From Pseudoscleropodium purum (lineage: Eukaryota; Streptophyta; Bryopsida; Hypnales; Brachytheciaceae), in assembly GCA_963969395.1 (NCBI GenBank), contig OZ017803.1, forward strand, positions 19,778,001 through 19,842,000: a DNA stretch of 64,000 nucleotides. The letters are read 5' to 3'. The notes under the pieces are model-generated. The model was not told the DNA's origin. It ran no database searches and worked only from the letters and a program-made list of their open reading frames with translations. Both the position numbers and the translations under genes were made by a program. Positions 30,095 to 42,853 of the stretch are shown in pieces (position 1 is the stretch's first letter; every line of letters begins with the position of its first letter).

Positions 30095-32238
30095 TTATAT
30101 AATATCCACAATTTCAATGTATTCCTCTAAGTACAAAATTCATTCTCTCTAATAATTTTCCTAAAAACAAATAAGTGTTGCATCTTATGCAAAAGGGTAA
30201 GATGATTATAAGTTGCATTGTCATTGTATGTATTTTTGTAAGATTGTAATGTAAAGATGAAGCTTTCTAGCTGATTATATAAATTTGTATGCCAATAAAT
30301 TATAATTTCTTCATGCCCCCAAACAAGCATTGATGGTATTCATATAAAAGAATAAAAAGTTGAACACAAAGTTCTAAAGTAATTAGCATTCATATTCACA
30401 CTTCAATTGTTTTTTTATTGTATGCAATTTTATTGCATTTAATTGTATAACTATGATAATAATAAAAACTCCAAGAAGTATCATTACAAAAAGTGTTGGC
30501 CTTGTGGAGGATTGTTTGACTTTTCAATAGATGTGCAAAAATAATGATTTTTCATAATTGTCATGATTCATATGTTAAATTTAAAAAAATTAAAATTCAA
30601 TAGGCACATAATCTAACTTTCATTGACGATTTTGTAGTGAGACAATTTGAGCCAATACTTTTTGTATTTGTACAATTATATGCAATTAAATGGCTTGGTT
30701 GAAGCTTACATTTTCCTATAATAAATACACCAAACAAGAGTAAAAGAGCATGGTTTTAGATGCTTTAAGAACCATGCTTTAACTTTGGAGTTTGGTACTT
30801 CAAAACCTCCTTTTTACAAGTACTACTTTTATAAAAATAGTTGGAAGATGAGCTATTAGCAAGGAAATTTAATTGATGGTCATGAATATATATGTAAATT
30901 GTAGTTGAAATAGGTGAAATTCAATAATGTTTTTTTGAATATTGTATACAAATTAGTCAAAAAGTCAAAAGGTCAAAAAATTAATAAAAAAATCTTATTG
31001 AATGTACTTATGTCTATTGAAAGTATTTGGTTCATTCTATTTTAGTAAATGATGTCAAAGTTATGAAGGGCCTTGTACTTTAGCAATTAAAGAATCTCCT
31101 TGAAAAAAATAATTTATTGGATTTGTTTCCAAAGTCAACTTTCACAATTTCTTAAAACTAAAACATCTCTAGGATATAGATTAATTTCTATAACAATTTG
31201 ACCATTAGGTTTGACATATTTCAATTTCATTTTAGGACTATTAACAATTTATTTTTTTCCTTCCATCTTATACCTATTTCTACTTAGCATTTTTTTAAGA
31301 ATTAAAATTATTATTTTCAAAAAAGTTTTAGATTTTCAACTCAATTTGCCCCCATAAATATTTAAACCTTGTAATTTGTAGTGCAAAAATACAACATTAA
31401 GAGGATCAAAGTCTTGAACCTAATTATGTAAGGTGGAAAAAAAATCTTTACTTTTTACTTTAAACACTAATATCTTACACAAGACATGTATGAGCATGTG
31501 TAGAAAAAATTTCATGCACTTTGACTAGGTACCAAAAAAATTATTTGTTTTTCATTGTAGCTCTTTGCACTAAAAATGACAATTTTGAAGTTTCTTTTTG
31601 GTAAAACATAATCATGAACCTTTAGGGGTTAATAATCTAATTTTAATAAGGCAAAATTATCCAATTTTGCTTTAATACTATTTAAATTTTGTAGGAGATG
31701 GATGATTATATTCCTATATTGCACCAACAAAAATGCAAATTATTAAAGTATATCATCTAAAAGTGAGGCGGAGAAGCCTTGAATTTTAATATTCTTCAAT
31801 AAAAAATGAAGATTAAAAGAAAACAATTGTATTGGAAATCACTACCAAACAAGAAGCACTTTGCAAGCTATTGATGTTTTTGACAAGGTTGGTAGAACTA
31901 CCTTCAATAAACTCTTCCTTCAAGGTGCTCTTTAGACCAAAGTTAATTATACCCCTTCTAAGGAGTGCTATGTAATGTTCAAAGAGAATTGCCAATCAGT
32001 TCATTGTTAGCCACTACCTTTTGAAAAAATAACATGTTAGAATGTGAAAATGGAGAATCCAAAACTTAACAAAATATTGGTAAGGCTGACAATCAACCAG
32101 TGTGTAAAAATAAAAGGTAGATATATAGCCTATGCTTGACCTTCATAAAACTACTAGATTTTAGCTACTTAATATTTTAAATCCCAAAGCTAATATTCGA
32201 GATGCTAAAGGTGGGTATGTTCTTGTATAAGGCAAGTA
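30095..32238. other. Gene-free AT-rich stretch
   Basis: No gene, RNA gene or clear repeat boundary seen. Confidence 0.4.
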
Positions 32239-32529
32239 CATTAGGCAAAATCTGAATCCTTTAGAAGGCCGTTAAGGATGTATTTTTTGGCATCCCGTAG
32301 TGCAAGTACAAAATAATAATAAAATAATATTTTTTTAAATACTAAAAATTATTGAAATCTGACGTGGTGCTGACATGGTTCAAGTAGTGCCACATCATCA
32401 ACTTTCATTAAAAAATAATAAAAAATAAAAAATAGTTTAAAATCCTCTCTAATTCCACTAGGAGGCGGGGGGGGATAGGAAGGTTCCAAACTCGCGGCCT
32501 TCTAGAGGGCTGAAATTTTTTTTGTAATG
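32239..32529. mobile_element. MITE-like element with CATTA ends, copy 4
   Basis: 291 bp. The left end runs CATTAGGC to TTTAGAAGGCCG; the reversed right end runs CATTAC to CCCTCTAGAAGGCCGCG. The interior has a GACGTGGTGCTGACATG...CCACATCATC pair. Confidence 0.55.
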
Positions 32530-32934
32530 TTATTTTAGGATTGGCCATTGAGGGCTTAGAGTACTTGAATAGGGTAGGAATGGGTATCACTTTATACTTG
32601 ATTGTCGCAATCAGCCCTTGCTTTATTGTCTGTGTTTGCCCAATGTTGTGAAATTTGGAGTTTTGTTTCAACAGTTGCATGTCTTTGAAAGAGGAGGATT
32701 GCAGCATTTGCAAATTTGAAGTTGAAGGAAAGTAGCCAATGAGAATTTAATAATAAAGGAATTGAACTAGAAGATTTTGATATGGAGAAGATGCAACTAG
32801 TGCCTTTAGAAAAAAAAAAAATCCTTCTACGGAAAAAAAAACCCTAACTTCTTTGATAAAGAGGAAGCAAATTACTAGGGCTACTCTTAAAACTTTCCAA
32901 ACATTGGTGCTATGAGCATTCTCCAAAGGAAGAT

Positions 32935-33207
32935 CATTCGAAGAGTTTTGGGGGGTCCAAAAGCTTGTTTTGGGCCTGTTCCTACGTAGCTGTTTCTTGC
33001 ACTGAGGAGGACCGCCCGCTGTCAAAAAAAAATTTCATTAAAAAAAAAAAAGTCTCCAAATGCCAAAAAAAATTAAAATTAAAATTAAAATTGGTCAATG
33101 ATGTGGCATGGTCTCGGCCACGTCAAACTGCTGCACCAAACCTGTTTCATGTGTTCATAGGCTGTGATAACTCATAGGCATCCAGAGGCTCCAAAAATCT
33201 TCTAATG
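32935..33207. mobile_element. MITE-like element with CATTAGA ends, copy 5
   Basis: 273 bp. Ends CATTCGAAGAGTTTTGGGGG and, reversed, CATTAGAAGATTTTTGGAGC. The interior GATGTGGCATGG...CCACGTC pair matches the family. It ends exactly where the next element starts. Confidence 0.55.
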
Positions 33208-33449
33208 CATTAGAAGATTTTTTAGGGTATTAAAAGCCTATGAGTTATCAAATTTTGGGAACTACAAGAATTGTACTTCTATAGTAACTATGTAGTAGTT
33301 TGATGTGACTGAGATCCTGCGACATCACTTTCCAATTTTTTTTTAAGAAACAACATTTTTTGACAACCAGCCATTCGTTTTGCTCCAAAGAACAAATGCA
33401 AGGGAACATGTTAGAATAGACTCTTAGAGCCCTCAAAAATCTTCTAATG
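33208..33449. mobile_element. MITE-like element with CATTAGA ends, copy 6
   Basis: 242 bp. Left end CATTAGAAGATTTTTTAGGG; reversed right end CATTAGAAGATTTTTGAGGG, a near-perfect 20-bp terminal repeat. It abuts copy 5 with no spacer, giving a palindromic junction at 33195-33225. Confidence 0.65.
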
Positions 33450-33724
33450 ACATTAGGACCATTGTTCCAATTTTTTCACCTTGGTGAAAACTCTAAAACC
33501 TATTATTTACCATGGATGATCAAATTTGGAAAGCTTAATTCTATGTGTCTAAGAAATCCCAAATTAAAAAAACCAAAGAGATATTAAATTATCCAAACAT
33601 ATATAGTAGATGACATATTTTCACATCCATCTTTTATGTGGAAAAAACAATCACCTTTACCCTCCATTGCAAGTTCTTAGCACTACCACACTCAAAGACC
33701 AAATTCAACCAAAAAATGATCAAA

Positions 33725-33870
33725 AGTTGAATTTCCATGTTGGACTTTGAAAGGTTCAATGCATGTCATCTTTAATCAATCTTTGATACATGGCACATCT
33801 TGACCAAAAAAATGACTTAATTTATGCCTAATATGGCCGTCATATAGGGTACTTTAGACAATGCCAAGCT
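33725..33870. repeat. Dispersed AT-rich repeat, second copy
   Basis: Same motif order as 22405-22565, with an extra stretch between the first two motifs. Confidence 0.5.
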
Positions 33871-36250
33871 AGTTTTTTTCTTCTTCTAAGATAACTACAT
33901 TATTTTACATTAGATATTTAACCTACAAAGGTTTGTAGAGAACTATATATATTGTATTGTATTTGAATCCTATATCAGAAATTGTGTACTAAAATATGGA
34001 ATCACATTCACCATTGAACTAATAGTTCAACAATTAGTATGTTTGAATTGGATGTCATTTTCATATCTAAACTTCATCTTGTTCAAATATGACACCTTAC
34101 ATGTAGAATATGTATCCATTTGGGTGCATTTGATAAATGAAGGAGATGCAACAATTATCCAAATTGGGAGTGCCATTAAATGTCATTGGCTTTGGCTCAC
34201 CATCAATATTAACCCTAGCCTTCAATGATATTTAGACTTGCTTAGCGGGGCAATTCAAGGGGGAAATTAAAAAAAATCTCCTTGAAGTAGGGCATAGATC
34301 TCAATGCTTGTCCAAAGTATGTGTGGTCAAGGCATCCCAAAGTGAACAATGAACAATGCTCTCACTTTGCAGCCTACATGTAGTGCTTATGGCAAGTCAT
34401 ATTCACTATAGCCATCAATGGGGTCAAGTACACCTAGAAACATTCTAAAAAAATAATCCCCAAATCCACATTTTGTCAACAATTCTCCCCAAACCAAGCC
34501 TCCAAAGTTAACTTTGTCAGTACCATATGTCTCAAATCACACACGTTCTACCGTATGTCAAATACACACAAAATAAAAACACCAATCCAATTCAATTTTT
34601 TTTTTTAAATAATTCTTTATGTATGGATTGAATTGTTATGAGATTTAGAGTAGATGGATTTCCACCTCATTCTAGGGGAAAGAATCAAAGACCAATCTGG
34701 CAAAGACCATTTCTGATTTCCTTGCAGATTTGCAGACCATGAGAAATACACAGGTCGTACAATAATCTTTTTTCTTTTTCTTTTTCCTTCTTTCTATTTT
34801 TTTTAAAACACAAATGAAACGGATTTTCACTGAAAAAGTAAGAGTGGGTTGTATTATAACGTTTTATTACAAGTTTGATTGGACTCAGACTAACTTACTG
34901 TGCACTTGGCAAACAGTATATCATGGATTGTGTAGCAGATAGTGTCGGTGGGTCCAAGCCCAAACCCTAAGTTACTTGTTTCTTACAGACACCCAAAATT
35001 GAGGGAAATTTTATTGACTTTAGCCTAGTTTCTCCCACAGCCCCAGTTTATCAATTTAAAACTTCACGTGCCCTAAGGGCCCCCAGTGTCCATGGTTCAA
35101 ATATGTACAGTAGGAGTTGAAGTTGAGAGCATCCGCACTTATACTCCAAATATATAGGTGGCCCCGACGACATTCCGAGGGCCCTCGTGAGAAAAGGTCC
35201 CCACATAACATTATAAACTAGTGGTGGGGTTTTCCCTTTTGCTCTTCTAGAAAGTGGGAGCCCCTTAATGTTGCAACTTCCTAGTCTCGTGAAATCATTG
35301 TTTTTTAATTTTCGGTGAGTTCCCACTTATTGTTCTCATAATTATTGAGTCCCCCATGCAGCACTATATACAGTATAGTTGACTTTGTGTGTTTACATAC
35401 CCACCCACTTGCTCACCTAGCTCTTTGTTTACAATACACCAACCAATATCTTCCTTCAAATTAAATAAATTGAATTTTCTCCCAATCATCTAGGGAGGGA
35501 TTATCTTTTCTCCTAGGGGGAATGGTTTAGGTTGGTTAAGAATGTTATGCACCCATGCCTTTACAACAAGTAGAATTTAAGTGGACTTGAGAAATACAAA
35601 CAAGGCCTATAATAGTTTAGAGACCATGCAACCACTTCAAAGCATAAATTCGGTGTATCTCTCACATTGTTTGGTCTTATAGAAAGTTCCTTTTTTGCTT
35701 CAAAGCATTGTGAGTTCTTAGGGAGGCTCCAAAGTTAGTCTAGAGTTGGGAGTAAGGGTGATTCAATATAGACCTCAAAAACAAATCTAATATGGGCACT
35801 CTATGTCATACATTGAAGAATACTTTTTTTTTTAGTATGGATGCGGATACTTGAGATTACATTAGATAGGAATCTTCAACGAAGGTCAAAAAGTATATTT
35901 CCATAGTACTTGGGTAATCTAAGGTTAACATTGAAACAGATAAGCTGATATATTATTATAGGAAAAAAGTACACCCTATAACTTTTGATGATAGAAGTAT
36001 GTTTTGAAAATCACTATAATTAACTTTCAATCCTAATTTTATTCAATAAGGTTGAAAATTTTCTACAATAAATCCAAGAAGTAAAATGCCTTATCTTGTT
36101 AATCACATTACGAGTACTAAGTAGAATCATGGTCTAAGTTGCCATTTGTAGACAAAGTTAACAACCCATGAGTAGACCTTTATGGCAACTTTGACCACCT
36201 TTGGGTCTTCCCATCTATAGTTTCTTTGGTCATTTACTACTAGATTTTCA
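33871..36250. other. Gene-free AT-rich stretch
   Basis: A moderately GC-richer part at 35.05-35.33 kb contains GAGAGCATCCGCACTTATACTCC, resembling ends of plant MITEs. Its TTCTAGAAAGTGGGAGCCCC...TGCAACTTCCTAG part recurs near 37.64-37.70 kb. No gene. Confidence 0.35.

Positions 36251-36253
<3 letters not shown>

Positions 36254-36311
<58 letters not shown>
36254..36311. repeat. (CT)n microsatellite, 58 bp
   Basis: About 29 uninterrupted CT units. Confidence 0.97.
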
Positions 36312-36313
<2 letters not shown>

Positions 36314-39300
36314 TTGTTTTTGGAAACCCAAATTTTATTCCAAGAAGGACCAAGAACAATTTTCACTACCTAATTTTTACTAGCATAAGTATTGAAATTT
36401 CAACAAACTATAAAAGAATGAAGAAAAACCTCATATTTGCAAGTCAATACAACAAATAAGGAACTTAAATAAAAGACTTTGGCAATAGGGACTCCATTGT
36501 AATTTACCTTTTTTTTATATTATACTTTTCACAATTTGAACCACTCGAATGCTCAAAATTATTCTTAGTTTGGATGATTTCATATGTAATTATTTAATTC
36601 TCTTACCTCTACATTAGAAAATGCTTTTTGAGCCCCAATACTTTTTTAACACGTGTCCTACCCTCCTATAAATACTACTCTGTGCTCAATACCCCTGTAG
36701 TATAATTTGCGCTTCGTCACAGACATGTCAGCTCCCCAGGGATTGGTCGAAGAATTCACTCTTGGATCAGACAGAAAATGAAACGGGTAAGACTCGATAG
36801 CTGATGGATGGATGGATGAACCCCTTATGGATGGATGGATGAAATCCATATAGATGAAAAATAATAGAGGAGACGGACCTGTAGACTGAGTCTTTGGAGA
36901 GGTGAGTTCACACGAGACGTACCGTTGTGCAGGGAAAGGGCCGGGAAAGGCGACGACCATTTGGAATGGAATGGCATTCAGTTGGACAAAGTGTTTCACT
37001 GGATGTAAGCTTAACTAATTAATCAATCTAAAGCAAAATTTTCATCCATCCGACTGACTCACCTGCCTTTGTTCCAGACAAATTTTTCATCCATTCTTGG
37101 ATGAATAGTGGGGTGATTAACTCTGAATGAGAGGCTCATCCTAAACCGGAATGACAGGTGTTGGGTTGGGTTCCATGGGCAGTTTTTATTAAGGCATGTG
37201 GCACACCCCTAATCAGTCCAACTCAGTCACTGCTCCTCCAAAATAGGACACTTATTGGATTTGAACCTTAAACGTTGATCTTGAAAAATGTAGATATTGG
37301 TCACACAAGATGTCCACAATTGGAACATGAGAGTCTCTGAGGGTCGATTTGGGAGATTCATATAGGTTGTGCATTGAAAGTTCATAACTTCTTCAAAAGG
37401 TGTTTGAATAATGCACATTGGATTGATCCTCTTTCACTTTTCAATGAGACTCAATAAAAATGATGTATATTTTGTAACACTAAGCGAGCTCAAATGCTAT
37501 TACTGATAGTGTCTTCATCATGCATTTCATTTGCAAATGATCTATCTTTAAGAACCCATAAATTTGTATTGGTTCCATGTTCATAACAAATTACACATAG
37601 CATTAGTGACCAATGGTTGAAGAAGTCCCTTTATCTCTCCTAGAAAGCGGAAACCCCAACCAATTGTAACTTCCTAGCTAGCTAGCCAATGACTCTTTGC
37701 AACTTCCTAGTTGGCAAACCAATGACTCTAACTCTACAAATGAAACTAAATCCACTTTTAGGAACCTCAGGAGGAATTATTCCAATCTTTAAGGGAGAAT
37801 GGTTTAGATTGGTTAACAATGTTATGTACAAAGTGTTGGAGTAGATGAATTTTTTTACTTGTGTCAAAAAATATAATATAGTGTAATAAAATAAATTCAC
37901 CATAAACATGCATGATTTCAATTATGCAAACTATTTCTTAAAACTATTCTATTTTTCTCTAAGCTCCTCAGTCCCCCCCTAATTTGTGTTGCATAAATTT
38001 TGTGTTCAGCCATTCCTCCTAGCTAATCCTCCCCTAGCCCTCTCTAGCCCTCTTCGTTTGATTCAAAAAATTAGGGGAGCTTTAAGAAAATTAATAGCTA
38101 AACCTAAAATAATAAAACTAGATTTTGCAATGGAACTCCATTTGTCTCCAAAAATAATAAGAATGTCCATCTGTTTCCAATTTTTTTCAACAGTAATAAA
38201 ATATAAAAATAATAATAATAATAATAATACAAATCAATAGGGAGCTTTGGTTCCATTTAGACTAATTCAAAGAATCTATTACAATAGTGTACTACTAATA
38301 GAACCTTTCTTAATGCAAATATGCAATAAGAGAGTTTGCAAAGAGTAGGTGGACTTGTGCATGCAATCAAGATAGAGAGACATGTGTTTCCATAGTCCTT
38401 CTTGGAAAGACATGTGTTCCTATGAGCTCTCTACCCACATAAACCTCTCTCAATGCATAGTCGTGGCATCATGCACTAATTTGAACACACTTTATCCAAA
38501 AAATATTGATTGACTAACCTTCAAAACAATATATTGTGTATTTAAAACAAAACAAAAACAAAAACAAACAATATATAGAAATAATACATCTAAAAATAAA
38601 TAAAAAGTGAAAATTGTGTGATACATTAGAAAAAAGGATTAGACATATAGATGGGGAAAAAAAAAGGCTGATTAGATTGAGGTGTTTGACACCCCAGATT
38701 TTCCATGGGTCCTGTCCAATGAAGGTGTGACGTCTGGCACTTTCAATTGAAAGTGAATTGCTTTTATGTCAAATCTGCTGTTAGTAACTGAAGACTAACA
38801 TCCAATATTAATTTTAAACCATCAAATTGAGTCATCTCAATTCTGCTGGCCTGTACTCTTGTAAGGTAAGGTAGTGTACCTGCAGTACTTGCACGGAGGT
38901 GAGACATCAGTTTTAATTTGTCCACCCATTCAAGCTGGAAGCCTGGAACTCACTACTGACCCAATTAAGTTAGCCCAGTGATAAAAAAAAAAATTAAAAA
39001 AAAAATGGACAAGAATGATTTTTCCATGACTGACCAATATTGGTTTCACACAGTGAAGTCCGAATTCCATTTGTTTCCAAAAAAAAAAAAAAAACTTAGA
39101 AAAAAAAAAAATACCCCCACTCCGTCCACTCATATAGTAAGCAATGATATACCGTATCAATTGGGAAAAAGAAAAAGTCATTTTTGACCAGTGAATTCAA
39201 GGATCTGCAGCTTGGCATACAAGAAGCAGTTCCTTTTGGAATGGGATTTTATGCCATTTGTGTTAAAAAAGATACAAAGGAAAATCATGGAAAAGAAAAA

Positions 39301-39403
39301 AGAAACATATTGAAAAAAAAAGAAGGTCAAAATGAACATACAAATAAAAAATGAAATCAAGTAGTGTATGTTGACAATCAATATATCCAACACTGACTGA
39401 GCT

Positions 39404-39464
39404 ATTAATAATAATAATATAATAATATAATATATAATATAATATTATAATATAATATAATATA

Positions 39465-39508
<44 letters not shown>

Positions 39509-39541
39509 ATGAATGAATGAATGAATAAATAAATAAATAAA
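39404..39541. repeat. TAA / TATAA / GAAT microsatellite
   Basis: A compound run of TAA and TATAA units followed by GAAT and AAAT tetramers. Confidence 0.95.
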
Positions 39542-39669
39542 ATTTTGACTGAGCTGTTATTTTTTATCAGGTGAAACTCAATGTTTACCCACAATGGGTA
39601 ACAGTAATATACAGAAGTTCAGTAGTAGGGTTTGTCAATAATGCCAATTACTGTATGCGAAGGTTTGCT

Positions 39670-39800
39670 CAAATTGATTTTCCACGTCAGATCCTCACCC
39701 ATTTGCAAGATGACACGTGGCACGTTTAAAATACACCAAAATGACTTAATTTTTGCCAAATTTGACCTTTTGTGTATGGTACTAATTCAAATTTGTTCAT
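39670..39800. repeat. Dispersed AT-rich repeat, third copy
   Basis: CCACGTCAGATCC, GACACGTGGCAC, GACTTAATTTTTGCC and TTTGACCTTTTG, in the same order as 22405-22565. Confidence 0.6.
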
Positions 39801-41799
39801 GTAAGCTTTGAACTGTCAATTAAGTTAGTTCATCGTTAGCTAGTGGCATTGGGAAAAAAACGGTTGTAATTTGAAGACATCAAAAAAAATCTTGACGAAA
39901 AATCTATAAAATTTTCATTTGGAGATGGTAAAAAATAGAGGAAAACTTGGATCTATTACTTGAAAAAATGATTCAATTGATGGGAAATTGGGAATCAAAA
40001 GGGAAACAAACAGCTGGTAAAACTCAAAAAATACCCCAAACGCTGCCATTTAAACTGCAAGCGAGCCCCAAGAATGGACCCGGTAAAAAGGAAGGATCAG
40101 CTTTCAAATGGGTCCGGGGCCTTATAAACATCACCTGTCAATTTGAATAAGAGACTCAGACTTGGTAACTTCCACTTGTAACCCATTCCATTGTCATGGT
40201 TTTTTGAAATGTTGTGGTCCTGAAAATAATGTGGAAGTGCAAAAGCAAGGTAAAACAAGTGCCATTTTCATACTACTCCGTCTATGGGTGTTTTAAAAAA
40301 AAAAAAAAAATTTCATCCGTGAAACACACACACTACCTACTAAGAGTTGACCAATTGCTTTATAAGAGTTTGGCTGAGAGAAAGTAAGAAAAAAAAATGC
40401 TTTTGATTGTACGGTGGTTGCCAATATAACTACTTTCATCCATCTTGTAATTAATGAACTTCTTCATGTCAAGATTGTGTTCAAAGCCAATTGGAGACCA
40501 ACACTGAATATTCTGGTCTTCATTTGAAGACTGTTTCTCAGATGTGAAAAATGCGCTGTAGTAGTATTCCGATCGTCCATGCGTCATGTGTTCTTATATC
40601 CAATAGCAAAAGGCAAAAACAAAACAACAACACATGAACCACTCATGCTTGCATTCAGAAAGAGCAACAACAACTAGTAAGGCAAACTCCCGTCGAATTA
40701 AAACATAAAACCCAATCAACCTTACGAGGACGTGACCCCCGAATGACCAAGGTAGTCACCAAAACTCTCTTGTTACTGAACCAATAGGTGCATTCCTCTT
40801 TTTTTAGCAATGAAGAGTGAAGTAATCCATTGAACCACTCTCGTCTGCAGTGTCCTTTAAAAGTTAAGTTAAGCTTTGTTGTTTGTTGAAACCAATATGA
40901 GGAGCAACTATTAATTAATTTCCTTTTTGTATTCAATGTCTTCCGTGAGAAAGTGTTTTGGAGCTTTAGAACCCCCACCGCCCAACGTCCATCATATGGT
41001 ATAGAGTCTTAGCCCACAAGTTATGAAGTCCCATTTATTCAACATGGAGGAGTTACCGATTTATTCCCTTAAGTCATCGTGTTCCCCCCTTTAGACCCAA
41101 AGAAAAAAACGAAACTGGGGGATTATTCCCCAGTTGAGGAGGTTCCTTGTACCTGCAGTTGGGGCCCCGGGAGGCCCACCCTGGTGCTGTTAATCCCCGA
41201 AGTCATCCCCCACCCAGCCAGGGCAGAATAATCAACATCAAAACCATCCACATGGAAAGGAAAGGAAAGGAAAGGAAAGGGGGACCCATCATCTCATCCC
41301 TCCCCGCAACTTATTATTATACTGCCCCAATCATTTGCCCCCATTGTACTACACTTCCTAATATAAAAACAGTAAAAACAATTGAAAATTGAAAAACAAT
41401 TTGAAAAATAATAATATCCCAAGAAATGAAATAAAACCATAATGTATGTTATGTAACTCATCTTACCCCAAAGTGGCAGACCCTTTTACTACTACTAACT
41501 GACCTCCGACTTCGGACCCCTGTTCCCGTCTGAGGATCAAACGGTCAGTCAGTGTATAAGATCACACTCTGGTAATAAACCCAACGCAAGTGAGGAAAAA
41601 TTGATTTCAGAATATATTTTTTTAATCGGTAATTCATTTTGATTAGTTTTTGGAAATTTTGGAATACTTAGGAAGGAAGACCCCGAATTGAATCAAAAAT
41701 AATTGTTTCAGAATAGGGAGCAGATTTTTTAAATCTTTATTAGTATTCTCCTGGTGAAAATTTTGGATTATTTTTTTTTTGCCATAAGACACCCCCGGC

Positions 41800-42853
41800 C
41801 GAATATAAAACTAATAATAATGTACCGGTGCAAATTTAACTGTAGGAACGAGGGACTCCGGACCCCGTTGCAGACCGCCGGGGACATTCCCGAAGACGAA
41901 ATCTTTTGAAAACGTAGATTCTGATATGGAATCTAGGAAGTCGTAATACGTATGTACCCACACGGTAGAGACTTGTGTTTGGAGCGCGTCGTCCCTGGGA
42001 TGTGGTAGTAGTGTCCCGAGCTTCGCTTTCGTCTTTCCGTCGCAGCACTGGGCGCTACCATCGGAGCGAGCACATTGTGTTCTCGTCGCATGCAGCGCTT
42101 GCATTTCCGGACGTTTAGTTCCTGGAGCTTTCTAGCTTTCTGAAGATCCGCACCAGAGGATACCGAAGTCTGTTGTTCCGTAGAGCGAGCGTCGACTGTT
42201 TTCCTTTAGGGCTTTTTTCTCATTTCGTTCCTTCCTTTGGTGTGGCATTGCGGATGCACGTGGAGGGAGGGAGGGAGGGAGGGAGAGCCGTTGCAACGAA
42301 CGAAAGCTGCGACATCGCAACCAATGGGCGTTTGAACGTGTTGGGAGCGTTTGTGCGTTTTGTGCCTGCAGTTTTCGTTTTCCTGAGGATTTTTGGTTTG
42401 GTGAGCGGGTTGGGGAGTGGGTGCTTGTGAGGAAGGAAATAGATCGTATGGATTGGAAGGGAATGGGGAAAGAGTGATGGTGCATTGACGCGAAGGCAGT
42501 GAACGTTGAGGAGGGAGAATCCCGGGATCCCGGGAGCTTGAAGATGGCGCGAGGGTGAGCGCGCCAGGCGCAACGAAAGAGGAAGCTGCAGCTAGCTGCG
42601 AGGATTTGGGGTTTGCAGGACGGGCGTGATGTGAGGAAACTCCACACAAGCGCGTGCTCATTGAGTTGAGCTGATTCGCCGTGTTGATCGGAGGGAGATG
42701 GTGGAGTAGGGATCTGGTGGCGTCTGTGTGTCCGGGAGAGGAGAAGAGTGTTGGCAGTGATGGTGGACAGGGACGCGCAGCAGCAGTGGTCAGGATCTGG
42801 GAAGAGGCAGCAGCCGTGAGTCGCCGTGGAGGGGGACGAGGTGGCGACCGACA
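41800..42853 (+). promoter_or_regulatory. GC-rich promoter and 5' leader region of the GAUT gene
   Basis: Composition rises sharply about 1 kb before the GAUT start and stays high through exon 1. It has a GGGA run (42265-42285) and several upstream ATGs, so the leader is either spliced or starts close to the gene. No TATA box can be assigned. Large minus-strand frames here (up to 327 codons) are antisense shadows. Confidence 0.45.

Larger units (their letters stand above)
36312..41800. other. Gene-free AT-rich stretch before the GAUT gene
   Basis: Holds GATG repeats (36.80-36.84 kb), a GGAAA run (41257-41281), the TAA/TATAA microsatellite and a repeat copy at 39.67 kb. No gene supported. Confidence 0.4.
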
